From positions 1 to 54,353 of the forward strand of contig DVIT01000036.1 in the NCBI GenBank assembly GCA_018711005.1: 54,353 bases of DNA, in the 5' to 3' direction. The notes under the pieces were generated by a model. The model made no database searches. It was not told the origin of the DNA and was given only the letters and a program-made list of their open reading frames with translations. The first letter of the stretch is position 1. Every line of letters starts with the position of its first letter. Shown piece after piece: positions 43,623 through 52,408 of this stretch. The DNA is from Candidatus Scybalocola faecigallinarum. GTDB lineage: Bacteria > Bacillota > Clostridia > Lachnospirales > Lachnospiraceae. The position numbers and the translations under genes were made by a program.

Positions 43623-44580
43623 AATTCCTCTTTTCTATGTCCTTAGGGTCTTTCATATTTGTATCAGAAACAAGGAAATGGGGGCGGCGCTTTACTTCAT
43701 AATAGATCCGCCCGATATATTCCCCTAAAACCCCCACAGAGATCAGCTGTACACCGCCAATAATGAGTATGGCACAGATGGTGGTAAAATATCCCGGAAC
43801 ATCAATGCCGTGAAGCAGGATCTGGATCAGCGTGATCAATATATAAATACAGCTGATAAACACAAGGATACCGCCCATAACAAAGCATATGCGCAGCGGC
43901 TTATTATTAAAGGAAATCAGCCCGTCAATACCGTAAGACAAAAGCCGCTTAAAGGACCACTTTGTCTCGCCTGCAACACGCTGCACATTTTCATATTCAA
44001 TGATCTTTTCTTTAAAGCCGATCCATGAAAAAAGGCCTTTGGAAAAACGGTTATACTCCTGCATGGCCAGCAGGCCGTTTACGGCCTTGCGGCTCAGCAG
44101 CCTGAAATCGCCTACGCCATCCATCATCTTAACATCGACAATGTGATTGACCAGACGATAATAAAGATGAGCCATAAAGGCAGAGCGCTTTTTATCCCCT
44201 TTGCGGTTGCGCCGCGCGATCACCTGGTCATACCCCTGTTCATACCAATAAAGCATTTCCGGGATCATTTCCGGCGGATGCTGCAGATCCGCATCCATGA
44301 TCACTGCACAGTCTCCGGAAGCATACGTCAGCCCTGCCAGCATAGCAGCTTCTTTTCCAAAATTCCGGCTAAAGGAAATATAGCGCACATGGGAATCCTT
44401 TTGGGCTGCCGTCTTTAGCTTTGACAAAGTATCGTCCCGGCTTCCGTCATCAATAAAGATCAATTCATAGCTGTGATCCCCGTCTTTGGCACATGCTCCC
44501 ATCACCTGTGCCAGTCTTTTCCATGTAGCCTCGATCACAGCACTTTCGTTAAAACAAGGAACAATCACAGATATAAGCAT
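43612..44580 (-). CDS. GtrB-like family 2 glycosyltransferase
   Basis: A 322-aa polyisoprenyl-phosphate glycosyltransferase. The GT-A domain (1-230) has VIVPCFNESAVIEATW, the UDP-sugar-binding FIDDGSRDDT, the DxD-type MDADLQHPPEM and QRVAGETKWSF. Two C-terminal TM helices (~237-260 and 268-292) anchor it, as in GtrB/DPM1. It likely charges a lipid carrier that GtrA flips, perhaps with glucose or a Glf-related sugar. The start ATG 44580 follows CAGGAGGAAACG. Confidence 0.93.
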   Translation of the reverse strand: MLISVIVPCFNESAVIEATWKRLAQVMGACAKDGDHSYELIFIDDGSRDDTLSKLKTAAQKDSHVRYISFSRNFGKEAAMLAGLTYASGDCAVIMDADLQHPPEMIPEMLYWYEQGYDQVIARRNRKGDKKRSAFMAHLYYRLVNHIVDVKMMDGVGDFRLLSRKAVNGLLAMQEYNRFSKGLFSWIGFKEKIIEYENVQRVAGETKWSFKRLLSYGIDGLISFNNKPLRICFVMGGILVFISCIYILITLIQILLHGIDVPGYFTTICAILIIGGVQLISVGVLGEYIGRIYYEVKRRPHFLVSDTNMKDPKDIEKRNYDR

Positions 44581-44594
44581 CGTTTCCTCCTGAT

Positions 44595-45698
44595 TTATGC
44601 ATTAAATACCGTATCTGTCAGCTTAAACGCGGACTCGATCACCTTATCCATATCATAATATTTATATTCAGCCAAACGTCCGCCAAAAATCACATGCTGC
44701 TCTTTTTTGGCCAAAGCTTCATACTTTTCAAACATCGCCTGGTTTTTTTCATCGTTAACGGGATAATAAGGCTCCATGCCTTCCTCCCATGTTACCGGAT
44801 ATTCCCGGGTGATCACCGTCTTTGACGATGTGCCGTATTCAAAATGCTTATGCTCAATCACGCGGGTATACGGTGTTTCCCGGTCTGTATAATTTACAAC
44901 AGCAACGCCCTGATAATTCGGCGTATCCAAAAGTTCTGATTCAAATTTCAGACTGCGGTATTCCAGATGGCCAAACTGATAATTATAGAAGGAATCCAGC
45001 ATTCCTGTATACAGCACCGTATCGCCCATGGCCATATATTTTTCCCGGTCCTCATTAAAGTCTGTGTTTAACAAAACATCACAGCCTTCAAAGAGAGCGT
45101 CAATGATCTTATTATACCCTCCAATGGGGATGCCCTGAAAACGGTCGTTAAAATAATTATTATCATAAGTGTAGCGCACCGGAAGACGTTTAATAATAAA
45201 TGAGGGCAGTTCCCGGCAGCTTCTGCCCCACTGTTTTTCTGTATACCCTTTGATCAGCTTTTCATATATATCCCTGCCTACCAGGCTGATGGCCTGTTCC
45301 TCCAGGTTCCGGGGTTCATGATCGATCTGCCCCCGCTGCTGTTCAATAATAGCCCGGGCCTGATCCGGTGTGGAAATGCCCCACATTTTGCTGAATGTGT
45401 TCATATTAAAAGGCATATTGTAAATCTCCCCATGATAGTTGGCAATAGGAGAATTGGTATACCGGTTAAACTCTACAAGGCTGTTGACAAAGTCCCATAC
45501 CCGGCGGCTGCTTGTATGGAAAATATGGGCGCCGTACTTATGGACATGAATTCCTTCCACATCCTCACAGTAAATATTTCCACCCATATGGCCGCGTTTT
45601 TCAATAACAAGGCAGCTTTTTCCTGCTTTTCTTGCGTGCCATGCAAATACTCCGGCAAAAAGGCCGCTGCCGACAATGACATAATCATAATGCTTCAT
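44595..45698 (-). CDS. glf: UDP-galactopyranose mutase
   Basis: A 367-aa flavoenzyme converting UDP-galactopyranose to UDP-galactofuranose for surface glycans. It has the N-terminal FAD fold (YDYVIVGSGLFAGVFAW, CLVIEKRGHMGGNIY), YGAHIFHT, the KGYTEKQWG motif, RLPVRYTYDNNYFNDRFQGIP, and the C-terminal FGGRLAEYKYYDMD substrate/FAD contacts. The start ATG 45698 follows TGGAGGTTTAGTT. It is upstream of the GtrB-GtrA pair, together suggesting a galactofuranose-containing cell-surface glycan. Confidence 0.96.
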   Translation of the reverse strand: MKHYDYVIVGSGLFAGVFAWHARKAGKSCLVIEKRGHMGGNIYCEDVEGIHVHKYGAHIFHTSSRRVWDFVNSLVEFNRYTNSPIANYHGEIYNMPFNMNTFSKMWGISTPDQARAIIEQQRGQIDHEPRNLEEQAISLVGRDIYEKLIKGYTEKQWGRSCRELPSFIIKRLPVRYTYDNNYFNDRFQGIPIGGYNKIIDALFEGCDVLLNTDFNEDREKYMAMGDTVLYTGMLDSFYNYQFGHLEYRSLKFESELLDTPNYQGVAVVNYTDRETPYTRVIEHKHFEYGTSSKTVITREYPVTWEEGMEPYYPVNDEKNQAMFEKYEALAKKEQHVIFGGRLAEYKYYDMDKVIESAFKLTDTVFNA

Positions 45699-45764
45699 AA
45701 CTAAACCTCCATATTAAAGTCCGCTTTTTACAGGCGCCTGATAAAGCCATTTTCTGCGGACGCC

Positions 45765-45798
45765 TAAAAAATAAGGCTGCATCATGAAGATGCAGCCT
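45765..45798 (-). terminator. Terminator of the GNAT gene
   Basis: AGGCTGCATC / GATGCAGCCT with a five-base loop, followed on the minus strand by TATTTTTTAGG. Confidence 0.86.
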
Positions 45799-45824
45799 CT
45801 GGCATGATCATAAATTTTCAAACT

Positions 45825-46358
45825 TTACGAAAGATCCAGCCTGTATACACACATCCCATCCTCGTCAGGTGAAAAACGTGCATCCGGTTTCATTCCCAGC
45901 TTTTGAGCCAGTCTCAGGGATACCTTATTCTCTTTATGGATCCGTGCCGCAGCACAGGTAAATTCTGTCTCTTTTCGGATATATGCTACAATGGCTTCCA
46001 TAGCCTCCAGTGCCAGCCCCTGACGGCAAAAATCCTTCTGGATCACATATCCAAGCTCCGGCAGCCAGTCATCACCGACCTGAGAAGGCCATGCTCCGCA
46101 GCGTCCGATCATTCGGCCGCTTTCCTTATCCACCACAGCCCAAAGTCCAAGACCATAAAATCCATACATAAAATGAATATAGCTTTCCAGCTTTTCCCGT
46201 TCCTCATCCCGGTTTGGGGATAAGGGTTCCACGCCCTGTACAGGGCCCCAGGAATCATAAATGCTGTAAAGACTGTCCAAATCATCTAACGACAGCTGAC
46301 GGATCACCAGCCTTTGGGTTTCTGTAATGATGTTTGGCGCATTACCGCTCATCTGCAT
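45825..46358 (-). CDS. RimJ/RimL-type GNAT acetyltransferase
   Basis: A 177-aa acetyltransferase with the typical ITETQRLVIRQLSLDDLDSL opening, an ELGYVIQKDFCRQGLALEAMEAI acetyl-CoA loop (Q-x-x-G-x-A) and a NKVSLRLAQKLGMKPD helix. The acceptor could be a ribosomal protein or small amine. Its first 17 bases overlap the end of leuA; no strong ribosome site is visible, so translation is likely coupled to leuA. ATG 46352 is an alternative start. Confidence 0.88.
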   Translation of the reverse strand: MQMSGNAPNIITETQRLVIRQLSLDDLDSLYSIYDSWGPVQGVEPLSPNRDEEREKLESYIHFMYGFYGLGLWAVVDKESGRMIGRCGAWPSQVGDDWLPELGYVIQKDFCRQGLALEAMEAIVAYIRKETEFTCAAARIHKENKVSLRLAQKLGMKPDARFSPDEDGMCVYRLDLS

Positions 46359-48021
46359 AATACAGACGGTTCAGAGCGCTGAAGATCGCCCGGATGGATG
46401 ATCTTGTAATATTGGAGCTAATACCTACACCAAATGCAGACTCGCCGGTGTTAGCATCCACCAGCTGGATGTAGCTGGCTGCCTGAGAATCAGAGCCTTT
46501 GGTCAAAGCATGCTCTGTATACATGGTGAGCCGTGTGTTATATCCGGCCTGCTGGCACAATCCATGCTTCACAGCATCAATAGGACCGTTGCCAAAGCCT
46601 TCGATCACCTTTTCCTGGCCATGATCGGTATAAGTCAGGATCACCTTTGTATCATACTCCTCATGCTGCTCACTGATATCTTCGATCCGCACCTTTCTGA
46701 AATGCAGGGGTTCCTTAGCTGCAATATACATCTCACGGAAAATAGCCATGATCTGCTCCGGCGTAACCTCGCCCTGCTTTTCAGAAATCTTCTGGACTTC
46801 GTCTGCCAGCTCCTTATGCATCTCTTTTGGCAGCTTAAATCCAAAATACTGATCCATAATAAATGCGACGCCGCCTTTGCCGGACTGGCTGTTAATACGC
46901 ACAATAGGCTCATAGCGTCTGCCCACATCTGCAGGATCGATAGGCAGATAAGGAACTTCCCATGTATCCGGATGTCTTTCATTCATAGCCTTAATGCCTT
47001 TGTTGATAGCATCCTGATGGGAGCCTGAAAATGCAGTAAATACAAGCTTTCCAGCATAAGGATGACGCTCAGGCACTGCCATCTTGCAGCAGCGCTCGTA
47101 AACATCTATGATCTCATTGACATTTTCCAAATTCAGTTCCGGATTAATGCCCTGAGAAAACATATTATACGCAATATTAAGAATATCCACATTACCTGTA
47201 CGCTCACCATTTCCAAAGATCGTGCCTTCAACACGGTCTGCTCCGGCAAGCAGGGCCAGCTCGGAAGCTGCCACAGCACAGCCCCGGTCGTTGTGGGGAT
47301 GCACACTTAAAATAATACTCTCCCGGTTGGATAAATGACGGTTCATCCACTCAATCTGATCGGCATATACATTAGGCGTGGTCATCTCTACTGTTGACGG
47401 CAGATTAAGGATAATGGGTTTCTCCCTGGTAGGCTTCCACTCATCCATGACAGCCTCGCATACTTCAAGGGCATAGTCAAGCTCTGTTCCTGTAAAGCTT
47501 TCCGGTGAATATTCCAGCCAGAGATTGCCTTTAAAATTCTTTGCATGGCTCTTGACCATACGTGTACCGTCAATGGCGATCTGCTTGATCTCCTCCCGGT
47601 TCATGTTAAAAACAACATCCCTCTGAAGGGTGGATGTGGAATTATAAATGTGTACGATCACATTCTTTACGCCTTCGATCGCCTCAAAAGTCTTATCAAT
47701 CAAATGAGAGCGGCACTGAGACAATACCTGGATGCGCACATCATCCGGAATCATATTCCGTTCCACTAATGTTCTTAAAAAATCATACTCAATCTGGGAC
47801 GCTGACGGAAATCCAACCTCAATCTCTTTAAACCCAAGCTGCACTAAAAGATTGAAAAACTCGATTTTTTCTTCCACCACCATAGGTTCAACAAGAGCCT
47901 GGTTTCCATCCCGAAGATCCACACTGCACCATACCGGCGCTTTTTCAATCTGACGGTTTGGCCACTGGCGGTCCGGCAGATCTACAACAGGTACTCTTTT
48001 ATACTTTTTATAATTTAACAT
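46342..48021 (-). CDS. leuA: 2-isopropylmalate synthase (long, LeuA type 2)
   Basis: Condenses acetyl-CoA with 2-oxoisovalerate in leucine synthesis. The 559-aa length and sequence match the type 2 (yeast/actinobacterial-like) LeuA. The TIM-barrel domain (about 30-310) has CSVDLRDGNQALVEPM and the metal motif VHPHNDRG, followed by GTIFGNGERTGN. The C-terminal LeuA dimer regulatory domain (about 430-559) supports leucine feedback. The start is ATG 48021 after TTGAGGAGGAAAAAG. Upstream is a 230-base leader with a BCAA-rich small ORF and a GC-rich hairpin. Confidence 0.96.
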   Translation of the reverse strand: MLNYKKYKRVPVVDLPDRQWPNRQIEKAPVWCSVDLRDGNQALVEPMVVEEKIEFFNLLVQLGFKEIEVGFPSASQIEYDFLRTLVERNMIPDDVRIQVLSQCRSHLIDKTFEAIEGVKNVIVHIYNSTSTLQRDVVFNMNREEIKQIAIDGTRMVKSHAKNFKGNLWLEYSPESFTGTELDYALEVCEAVMDEWKPTREKPIILNLPSTVEMTTPNVYADQIEWMNRHLSNRESIILSVHPHNDRGCAVAASELALLAGADRVEGTIFGNGERTGNVDILNIAYNMFSQGINPELNLENVNEIIDVYERCCKMAVPERHPYAGKLVFTAFSGSHQDAINKGIKAMNERHPDTWEVPYLPIDPADVGRRYEPIVRINSQSGKGGVAFIMDQYFGFKLPKEMHKELADEVQKISEKQGEVTPEQIMAIFREMYIAAKEPLHFRKVRIEDISEQHEEYDTKVILTYTDHGQEKVIEGFGNGPIDAVKHGLCQQAGYNTRLTMYTEHALTKGSDSQAASYIQLVDANTGESAFGVGISSNITRSSIRAIFSALNRLYYADER

Positions 48022-48054
48022 ATTCTTTTTCCTCCTCAATATAAAAATTATCCA

Positions 48055-48077
48055 TAAACGTCCGGCCGGTCCCGGAC
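48055..48077 (-). terminator. Candidate attenuator hairpin in the leuA leader
   Basis: GTCCGG-gaccgg-CCGGAC on the minus strand, then GTTTATGGATAATTTTT. The T-tract is 11 bases from the stem, so it is a weak terminator or an attenuator component. A second TCCCT-gtaa-AGGGGA hairpin overlaps the end of the leader ORF (48121-48136). Confidence 0.45.
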
Positions 48078-48114
48078 ACTTTCCTTTTCAGGCAATGATC
48101 CGTTTCAATAATTT

Positions 48115-48216
48115 TTACTCTATCCCCTTTACAGGGAGTCGGAGGACCACACTGTACTTATCCAGTATAAATAATGTCGGCCGTCGGACTATAATATTAG
48201 CCCCATCCTTCATCAT
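48115..48216 (-). CDS. Candidate leader peptide upstream of leuA (33 aa, BCAA rich)
   Basis: An ORF of 33 codons between the leuA promoter and gene. It contains IIVRRPTLFILDKYSVVLRL and ends VKGIE. Twelve of 33 residues are Leu, Ile or Val (Leu codons TTA, CTG, CTC, CTC). Two tandem ATGs (48216, 48213) follow AAAAGGG, a close-spaced ribosome site. A short BCAA-rich ORF followed by hairpins before leuA is the layout of translation-coupled attenuation. Whether it is translated is not shown by sequence alone. Confidence 0.55.
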   Translation of the reverse strand: MMKDGANIIVRRPTLFILDKYSVVLRLPVKGIE

Positions 48217-48270
48217 CCCTTTTCATAAATTTTAGGTTACAATCCAGTGTCAAACGGTTGTTTCTATAAT

Positions 48271-48299
48271 ACTTTACCAAATAAAAGTTTCCATGTCAA
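48271..48299 (-). promoter_or_regulatory. Predicted promoter of leuA
   Basis: Minus strand TTGACA (48294-48299), 17 bases, TAAAGT (48271-48276). It gives a ~240-base leader. Confidence 0.72.
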
Positions 48300-48400
48300 G
48301 AACTGCATGGCAGATGCCTCCGCCATGCAGTTCTCTGTGGACAGCCGCCTCACGCCTCACATGGGCAAACCGCTGTCCTCCCTATGCACTTTTCATGCTA
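48299..48400 (-). other. Structured stretch between HPr gene and leuA promoter
   Basis: Two stems in tandem in the minus transcript: GGACAGC...GCTGTCC (about 48341-48380) and AGAACTGCATGGC-N10-GCCATGCAGTTCT (48299-48334, 13 perfect pairs). Neither has a T-tract. The second ends on the -35 of the leuA promoter. Confidence 0.55.
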
Positions 48401-48405
48401 TCGCA

Positions 48406-48669
48406 TCACTCGCTCAGGCCTTTTTCAATAAGGCTGCCAATCTTTTCCATAGCCAGAGCTTCATCCGGTCCGTCGCAGATAAGACATATCTCATCTCCGC
48501 ATTTAACACCGGCGCCAAGAACGCTCAGCACACTTTTGGCATTAGCCGTGGTATTTCCCAGCTGAAATGTGATCTGGGACTTAAACTTCATGGCTTCTTT
48601 GCAAAGGATTCCTGCCGGACGCAAATGCAATCCGGACGGATTTTGTACTGTGATTTTTTCCTGTAACAT
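48406..48669 (-). CDS. HPr-family phosphocarrier protein
   Basis: An 87-aa PTS phosphocarrier. His15 (GLHLRPAG) is the phosphorylation site for enzyme I and Ser46 (NAKSVLSVLG) is the regulatory HPr-kinase position, so both are kept. The motif is GLHLRPA rather than the usual GIHARPA, as in some secondary HPr-like proteins. The start is ATG 48669; a TTG 15 bases upstream is in frame but covers the GGGGGT ribosome site. It follows cdaR by 38 bases and may be the last gene of the c-di-AMP operon. Confidence 0.92.
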   Translation of the reverse strand: MLQEKITVQNPSGLHLRPAGILCKEAMKFKSQITFQLGNTTANAKSVLSVLGAGVKCGDEICLICDGPDEALAMEKIGSLIEKGLSE

Positions 48670-48707
48670 GCTGACTACCCCCAAGCTCTTAAAATTTATT
48701 CCTTACT

Positions 48708-50009
48708 TTATGATTCTCCGGTCTCACCTGAAGAAGGGTTGGCTTCCTCCACAATAATTGAAATCTCCTGTCCCGGCGCCAGTTCAATACTATCCGGCAG
48801 CACTGCAGACACAGTGGCCGAATACTCACCCGGCTCATCACAGTTGGACACATCCAGCGAGAACTGGATCGTTCCTGAGGAGCTGCTCCTCACACTGTCC
48901 AGATCCGCTTCTGTACCGGTAACAGTAATAGAAACCGAATCCTGTCCCGAGGCCAGCCGGTAAGTGAAATCTGGATTACTTCCCACCAGCTGTATATTTT
49001 CAAAAGAAACCGGCCACGAAGCGGATACCTTTTCCTCTACAGTGATCTGGTACGTAATGCCGCTTTCCCTTAAATCAGAATCCACCAGCCTCAGGTTATC
49101 CCCCAGGTAATCGGCAATCGGGAAAACGCCTTCTGTGGTCTCTGTCAGATTGGATTCTCCGGGAACAGAGAACACCACATATCCCCGGCTGACAGCCTCG
49201 CTTTGATCCAGATCTTCATCGTCGCCGGTGACAACGATCTGCTGAGGACTGTAGGCCGTATTAGTAATGGCGTACCCATCCGCCGCGGTTACACCGCTGA
49301 AATCCAGACGTACATCAAGCGTTTCTGTCCGCCATATTTCCACAGTGACCAGCACAGGCTCCTCTAATTCAATATGCACAGTCTCTGCAGTAATTTCGTC
49401 CCCATTTTTATCATACAGAATCGGATCAATACTTTCTGAAAAATCCGTACTCCTGCCGTTTACATTCACCGAAACCACAAGACGGTCCGCATTTTCAAGG
49501 ATACGCTTGGGTCCGGTAATAGTCACCAGACTGGGTTCGCAGCTCGTATTTCCCACCGCATATCCTTCAGCAGGGCTGCCGGATGTACTCACGGTCACAT
49601 CCTTCTGGATACTTGTCAGTTCATCTACTTCAATTTGTAATGTATTGCTTTGCGGAAGGATCTCCACGCTGCTGTCCACATAAGCCTTCGCTGTGATTTC
49701 CACAGGAACCGCATTAACAATGGACAGCTTTGACAGATCCGCATAAACATTAAAATCAGAGGCTGTCAGCCGGCTGATCACTGACGTCTTTCCGCTAATG
49801 GTAAAACGGGCAGTTTCGCCGCTTACAACAGAATATGTATAGTTTTCATCCTGCTGGGACAGAACATCCTCATTACGGATTTCCACCGTTTGTGTCAGCG
49901 TCTTTGTGGTCATAGGGTCTGCGATACTTTGAATCACCAGCCAGATCACTACGGCCAGTCCAAGTGCTGCCAGCTTTAATCCCAGATTATTGGTCAGCTT
50001 TTTTTTCAT
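48708..50009 (-). CDS. cdaR: CdaR, YbbR-domain regulator of diadenylate cyclase
   Basis: A 433-aa extracytoplasmic protein with one N-terminal TM helix (~9-27) and four YbbR repeats (roughly 45-130, 135-220, 225-320 and 330-420). It then has a short Glu/Ser-rich tail. CdaR binds and modulates CdaA at the membrane. Its start (50009) overlaps the cdaA 3' end by 23 bases. The usual third partner glmM is not downstream; HPr is. Confidence 0.93.
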   Translation of the reverse strand: MKKKLTNNLGLKLAALGLAVVIWLVIQSIADPMTTKTLTQTVEIRNEDVLSQQDENYTYSVVSGETARFTISGKTSVISRLTASDFNVYADLSKLSIVNAVPVEITAKAYVDSSVEILPQSNTLQIEVDELTSIQKDVTVSTSGSPAEGYAVGNTSCEPSLVTITGPKRILENADRLVVSVNVNGRSTDFSESIDPILYDKNGDEITAETVHIELEEPVLVTVEIWRTETLDVRLDFSGVTAADGYAITNTAYSPQQIVVTGDDEDLDQSEAVSRGYVVFSVPGESNLTETTEGVFPIADYLGDNLRLVDSDLRESGITYQITVEEKVSASWPVSFENIQLVGSNPDFTYRLASGQDSVSITVTGTEADLDSVRSSSSGTIQFSLDVSNCDEPGEYSATVSAVLPDSIELAPGQEISIIVEEANPSSGETGES

Positions 50010-50877
50010 TTTTCAAAATACCTTTCAATTTTCTGAATCTACCGGTTTTCCGGTCATTTCCTTTAGTTTCCTGCAGTTCCCGTCTCAGCTCGCTTACACT
50101 TAAATGACTGTGAAGGATACCGTCCCGGGCTACCGATACAAAACCGGTTTCCTCAGAAACAATGATCGTTATACAGTCAGAAATCTCACTGATGCCTACG
50201 CCGGCACGATGGCGGGTACCAAGAGCCTTGCTCAGTTTTTCATTTTCAGACAAAGGAAGATAGCAGGTGGCTGCCACAATACGGTTATTACGGATAAAAA
50301 CCGCACCGTCATGGAGGGGTGTATTATGTTCAAAAATATTAATGAGCAGCTGGCTGGACACCTGTGCATCCAGAGGAATCCCTGTGCGTTCATACTCGCT
50401 TAAAACGACCTGACGTTCCACCACGATCAGTGCGCCGGTCTTTACCTTTGCCATATCAAATACCGCTTTAATGATCTCCTCATAACACTTTTCTGTTTCC
50501 CGCGGGAAACGATCAGAGGAATTGGAAGAACCAAAAAGCGATGAAACAATCCGCTTTCGTCCCAGCTGTTCCAGCGCCCGTCTCAGCTCCGGCTGAAAAA
50601 GTACAAAGATAGCAATCACAATCACATTAAACGTCCGTGTAAATATCCACAGAATCGTTGTAAGATCCATCAAATATGCAAGGATAGCAAAGACTATGAC
50701 CACAATGATCCCTTTAAACAGCGTCCATGCCCTTGTGTTTTTGATCCACTTAAAAAGCTGGTATATCAAAAATGCCAGGATCAGGATCTCGATCACGTAA
50801 TTTACCCGAAAGCTTCCTAACGACGGAAGATATAGCCAGGAAAAGAGATTTTTGAAATATCCCACAATGGCATCCAC
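49987..50877 (-). CDS. cdaA: Diadenylate cyclase CdaA
   Basis: Makes the essential second messenger c-di-AMP from two ATP. The 296-aa protein has three TM helices (~28-42, 53-72, 75-94) and a cytosolic DAC domain with catalytic DGA (Asp190-Gly-Ala) and RHR (Arg222-His-Arg224) motifs, both intact. The basic C-terminal tail (GKGNDRKTGRFRKLKGILKNEKK-like region) is extended. It sits between two unknown membrane-protein genes upstream and cdaR downstream. Confidence 0.96.
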   Translation of the reverse strand: MDAIVGYFKNLFSWLYLPSLGSFRVNYVIEILILAFLIYQLFKWIKNTRAWTLFKGIIVVIVFAILAYLMDLTTILWIFTRTFNVIVIAIFVLFQPELRRALEQLGRKRIVSSLFGSSNSSDRFPRETEKCYEEIIKAVFDMAKVKTGALIVVERQVVLSEYERTGIPLDAQVSSQLLINIFEHNTPLHDGAVFIRNNRIVAATCYLPLSENEKLSKALGTRHRAGVGISEISDCITIIVSEETGFVSVARDGILHSHLSVSELRRELQETKGNDRKTGRFRKLKGILKNEKKADQ

Positions 50878-50935
50878 TTCTGTCTCACCTGCCTTACTTT
50901 AAAACATCGGTATGGATCCATTAAAGGCCACCGGC

Positions 50936-52408
50936 TCAATCGTCTGAACTGTAATCCTCCATAGAATCATCATATCCGTCATCATCAAAATCAAAATCAA
51001 AATTTCTGCTTAATTCGCGGCTGCGCTCAGATGCTTTTGTCCGGCTTCTAAGTGCCTGTGTTTCTGCTGCTTTTGCACTGGCAGTTTTAGATGCTGCAGG
51101 CTTTCTTCCTGTTGCAGCCGTCTTTGTATCTGCCGTATTCTTCTGAGTCCTGTTTGCTCCCAAAGCTGCGCCGGTCCTGGCCGTTTTGGAAGTGCCTGAC
51201 ACAACGGCTGCCTTTTTCCGTTCCGGGGCCTTTTCCCGGTTAGGCTTTTCAGGAATCTTTATTTCCGGGATAATAATATCCGATGCATTCACCTTAGTAT
51301 CCTGTGAGATCAGAGTTTTATCTTCTTCAAAAACACGGGTATGCTCTGAAGCTTTCCCTTCTGTAACCTGTACAGAAGGCCCGCCGTCCTCAAAATCTTC
51401 ATCAAATACATCATCTTCGCCCTCATTGCGGGAAAGAACAGTTTTTAACCCTTCCTTTAATGAAAACTTATGCTTTTCTTCCGAATCCCTCTCACGAGTC
51501 AGTGAAACTGCAGTGCCATTTCCCGTTTTCGGGATTGCGCGGACATAGTATACATAGTCATCATCTTCAAACTGAACAAATTCCTTATGAGCATAGTCCA
51601 CTGTACAGCTCATAAACTGGATCAGTGCCGTAAAAAGTGCAGACAAAATACTGCCAATGATCACCCCGCCGGCAGAAACACTGACGCCCAGCATATTTCC
51701 TCCCACCAGGAGACCAATAATACCGGCAAGCATGCCTGCGCCAATACCTGCATACCAGGCATAGTCAAAAGGAAAACGGCTGACCACATAGGTCAGGACA
51801 ATGATCAGTGCAAAAACAACCGCGTAAAGAACCATTTCACGGTTTGCCAAAACATTATCAATCACCTGCTGATAGGCCGCCACAATGGCTTCAATATTCG
51901 TTCCTGCATCTTCTACCATAGGCGCCGCTTCAATAATATAATGAACAACACTCATCATGATAAAGCTGCATGCCACCGGAACGATGGTAAAGGGTGAAAA
52001 AAACAGCCCGGCGATCAGCGGAATGATAAAATGCAGATTCAGGGGCATAAGCACCGGAATCAGCAGCATAAGCACACCATGGTTAGGTGCAAACTTTAAA
52101 TATAAGAAATAAAATACTACAAATACAACAAACGCCAGCAGCATCATGACCAGCGACAGCCGGTACAGATGGAGAAGCGTCACGATTGCCACTAAAAGGA
52201 CGAAAATGGAGGATGGCACAATACCGCAGATCAGCGAAAGCACCAGCCGGATTCCCATATTGTTCAGGACCGGAAAATAGCCCAGATTACTATTTACATA
52301 ACCGAATACAAAAAAAGCTACCAGGAATTTGAAAATAATACGAAAGTATGATTCATATCCCTTGTATATCCGGATCACCATGTCTCTAATTTCCAAAACT
52401 TTAGTCAT
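50936..52408 (-). CDS. Polytopic membrane protein with long disordered cytosolic tail, unknown function
   Basis: A 490-aa protein. Residues ~20-275 hold about eight to ten TM helices with short loops. After ~290 the chain is cytosolic and largely disordered: an acidic segment (EGEDDVFDEDFEDGG), a Lys/Ala/Thr-rich segment (~395-465) and a strongly acidic end (FDFDFDDDGYDDSMEDYSSDD). I do not recognise a family. It overlaps the preceding small membrane gene by eight bases and precedes cdaA by 58, so it is likely co-expressed with c-di-AMP synthesis. Confidence 0.82.
   Translation of the reverse strand: MTKVLEIRDMVIRIYKGYESYFRIIFKFLVAFFVFGYVNSNLGYFPVLNNMGIRLVLSLICGIVPSSIFVLLVAIVTLLHLYRLSLVMMLLAFVVFVVFYFLYLKFAPNHGVLMLLIPVLMPLNLHFIIPLIAGLFFSPFTIVPVACSFIMMSVVHYIIEAAPMVEDAGTNIEAIVAAYQQVIDNVLANREMVLYAVVFALIIVLTYVVSRFPFDYAWYAGIGAGMLAGIIGLLVGGNMLGVSVSAGGVIIGSILSALFTALIQFMSCTVDYAHKEFVQFEDDDYVYYVRAIPKTGNGTAVSLTRERDSEEKHKFSLKEGLKTVLSRNEGEDDVFDEDFEDGGPSVQVTEGKASEHTRVFEEDKTLISQDTKVNASDIIIPEIKIPEKPNREKAPERKKAAVVSGTSKTARTGAALGANRTQKNTADTKTAATGRKPAASKTASAKAAETQALRSRTKASERSRELSRNFDFDFDDDGYDDSMEDYSSDD

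Noticed and set aside
48022-48270. T-box riboswitch before leuA
   Set aside because: No AGGGTGG-type T-box sequence or specifier-loop layout was found.
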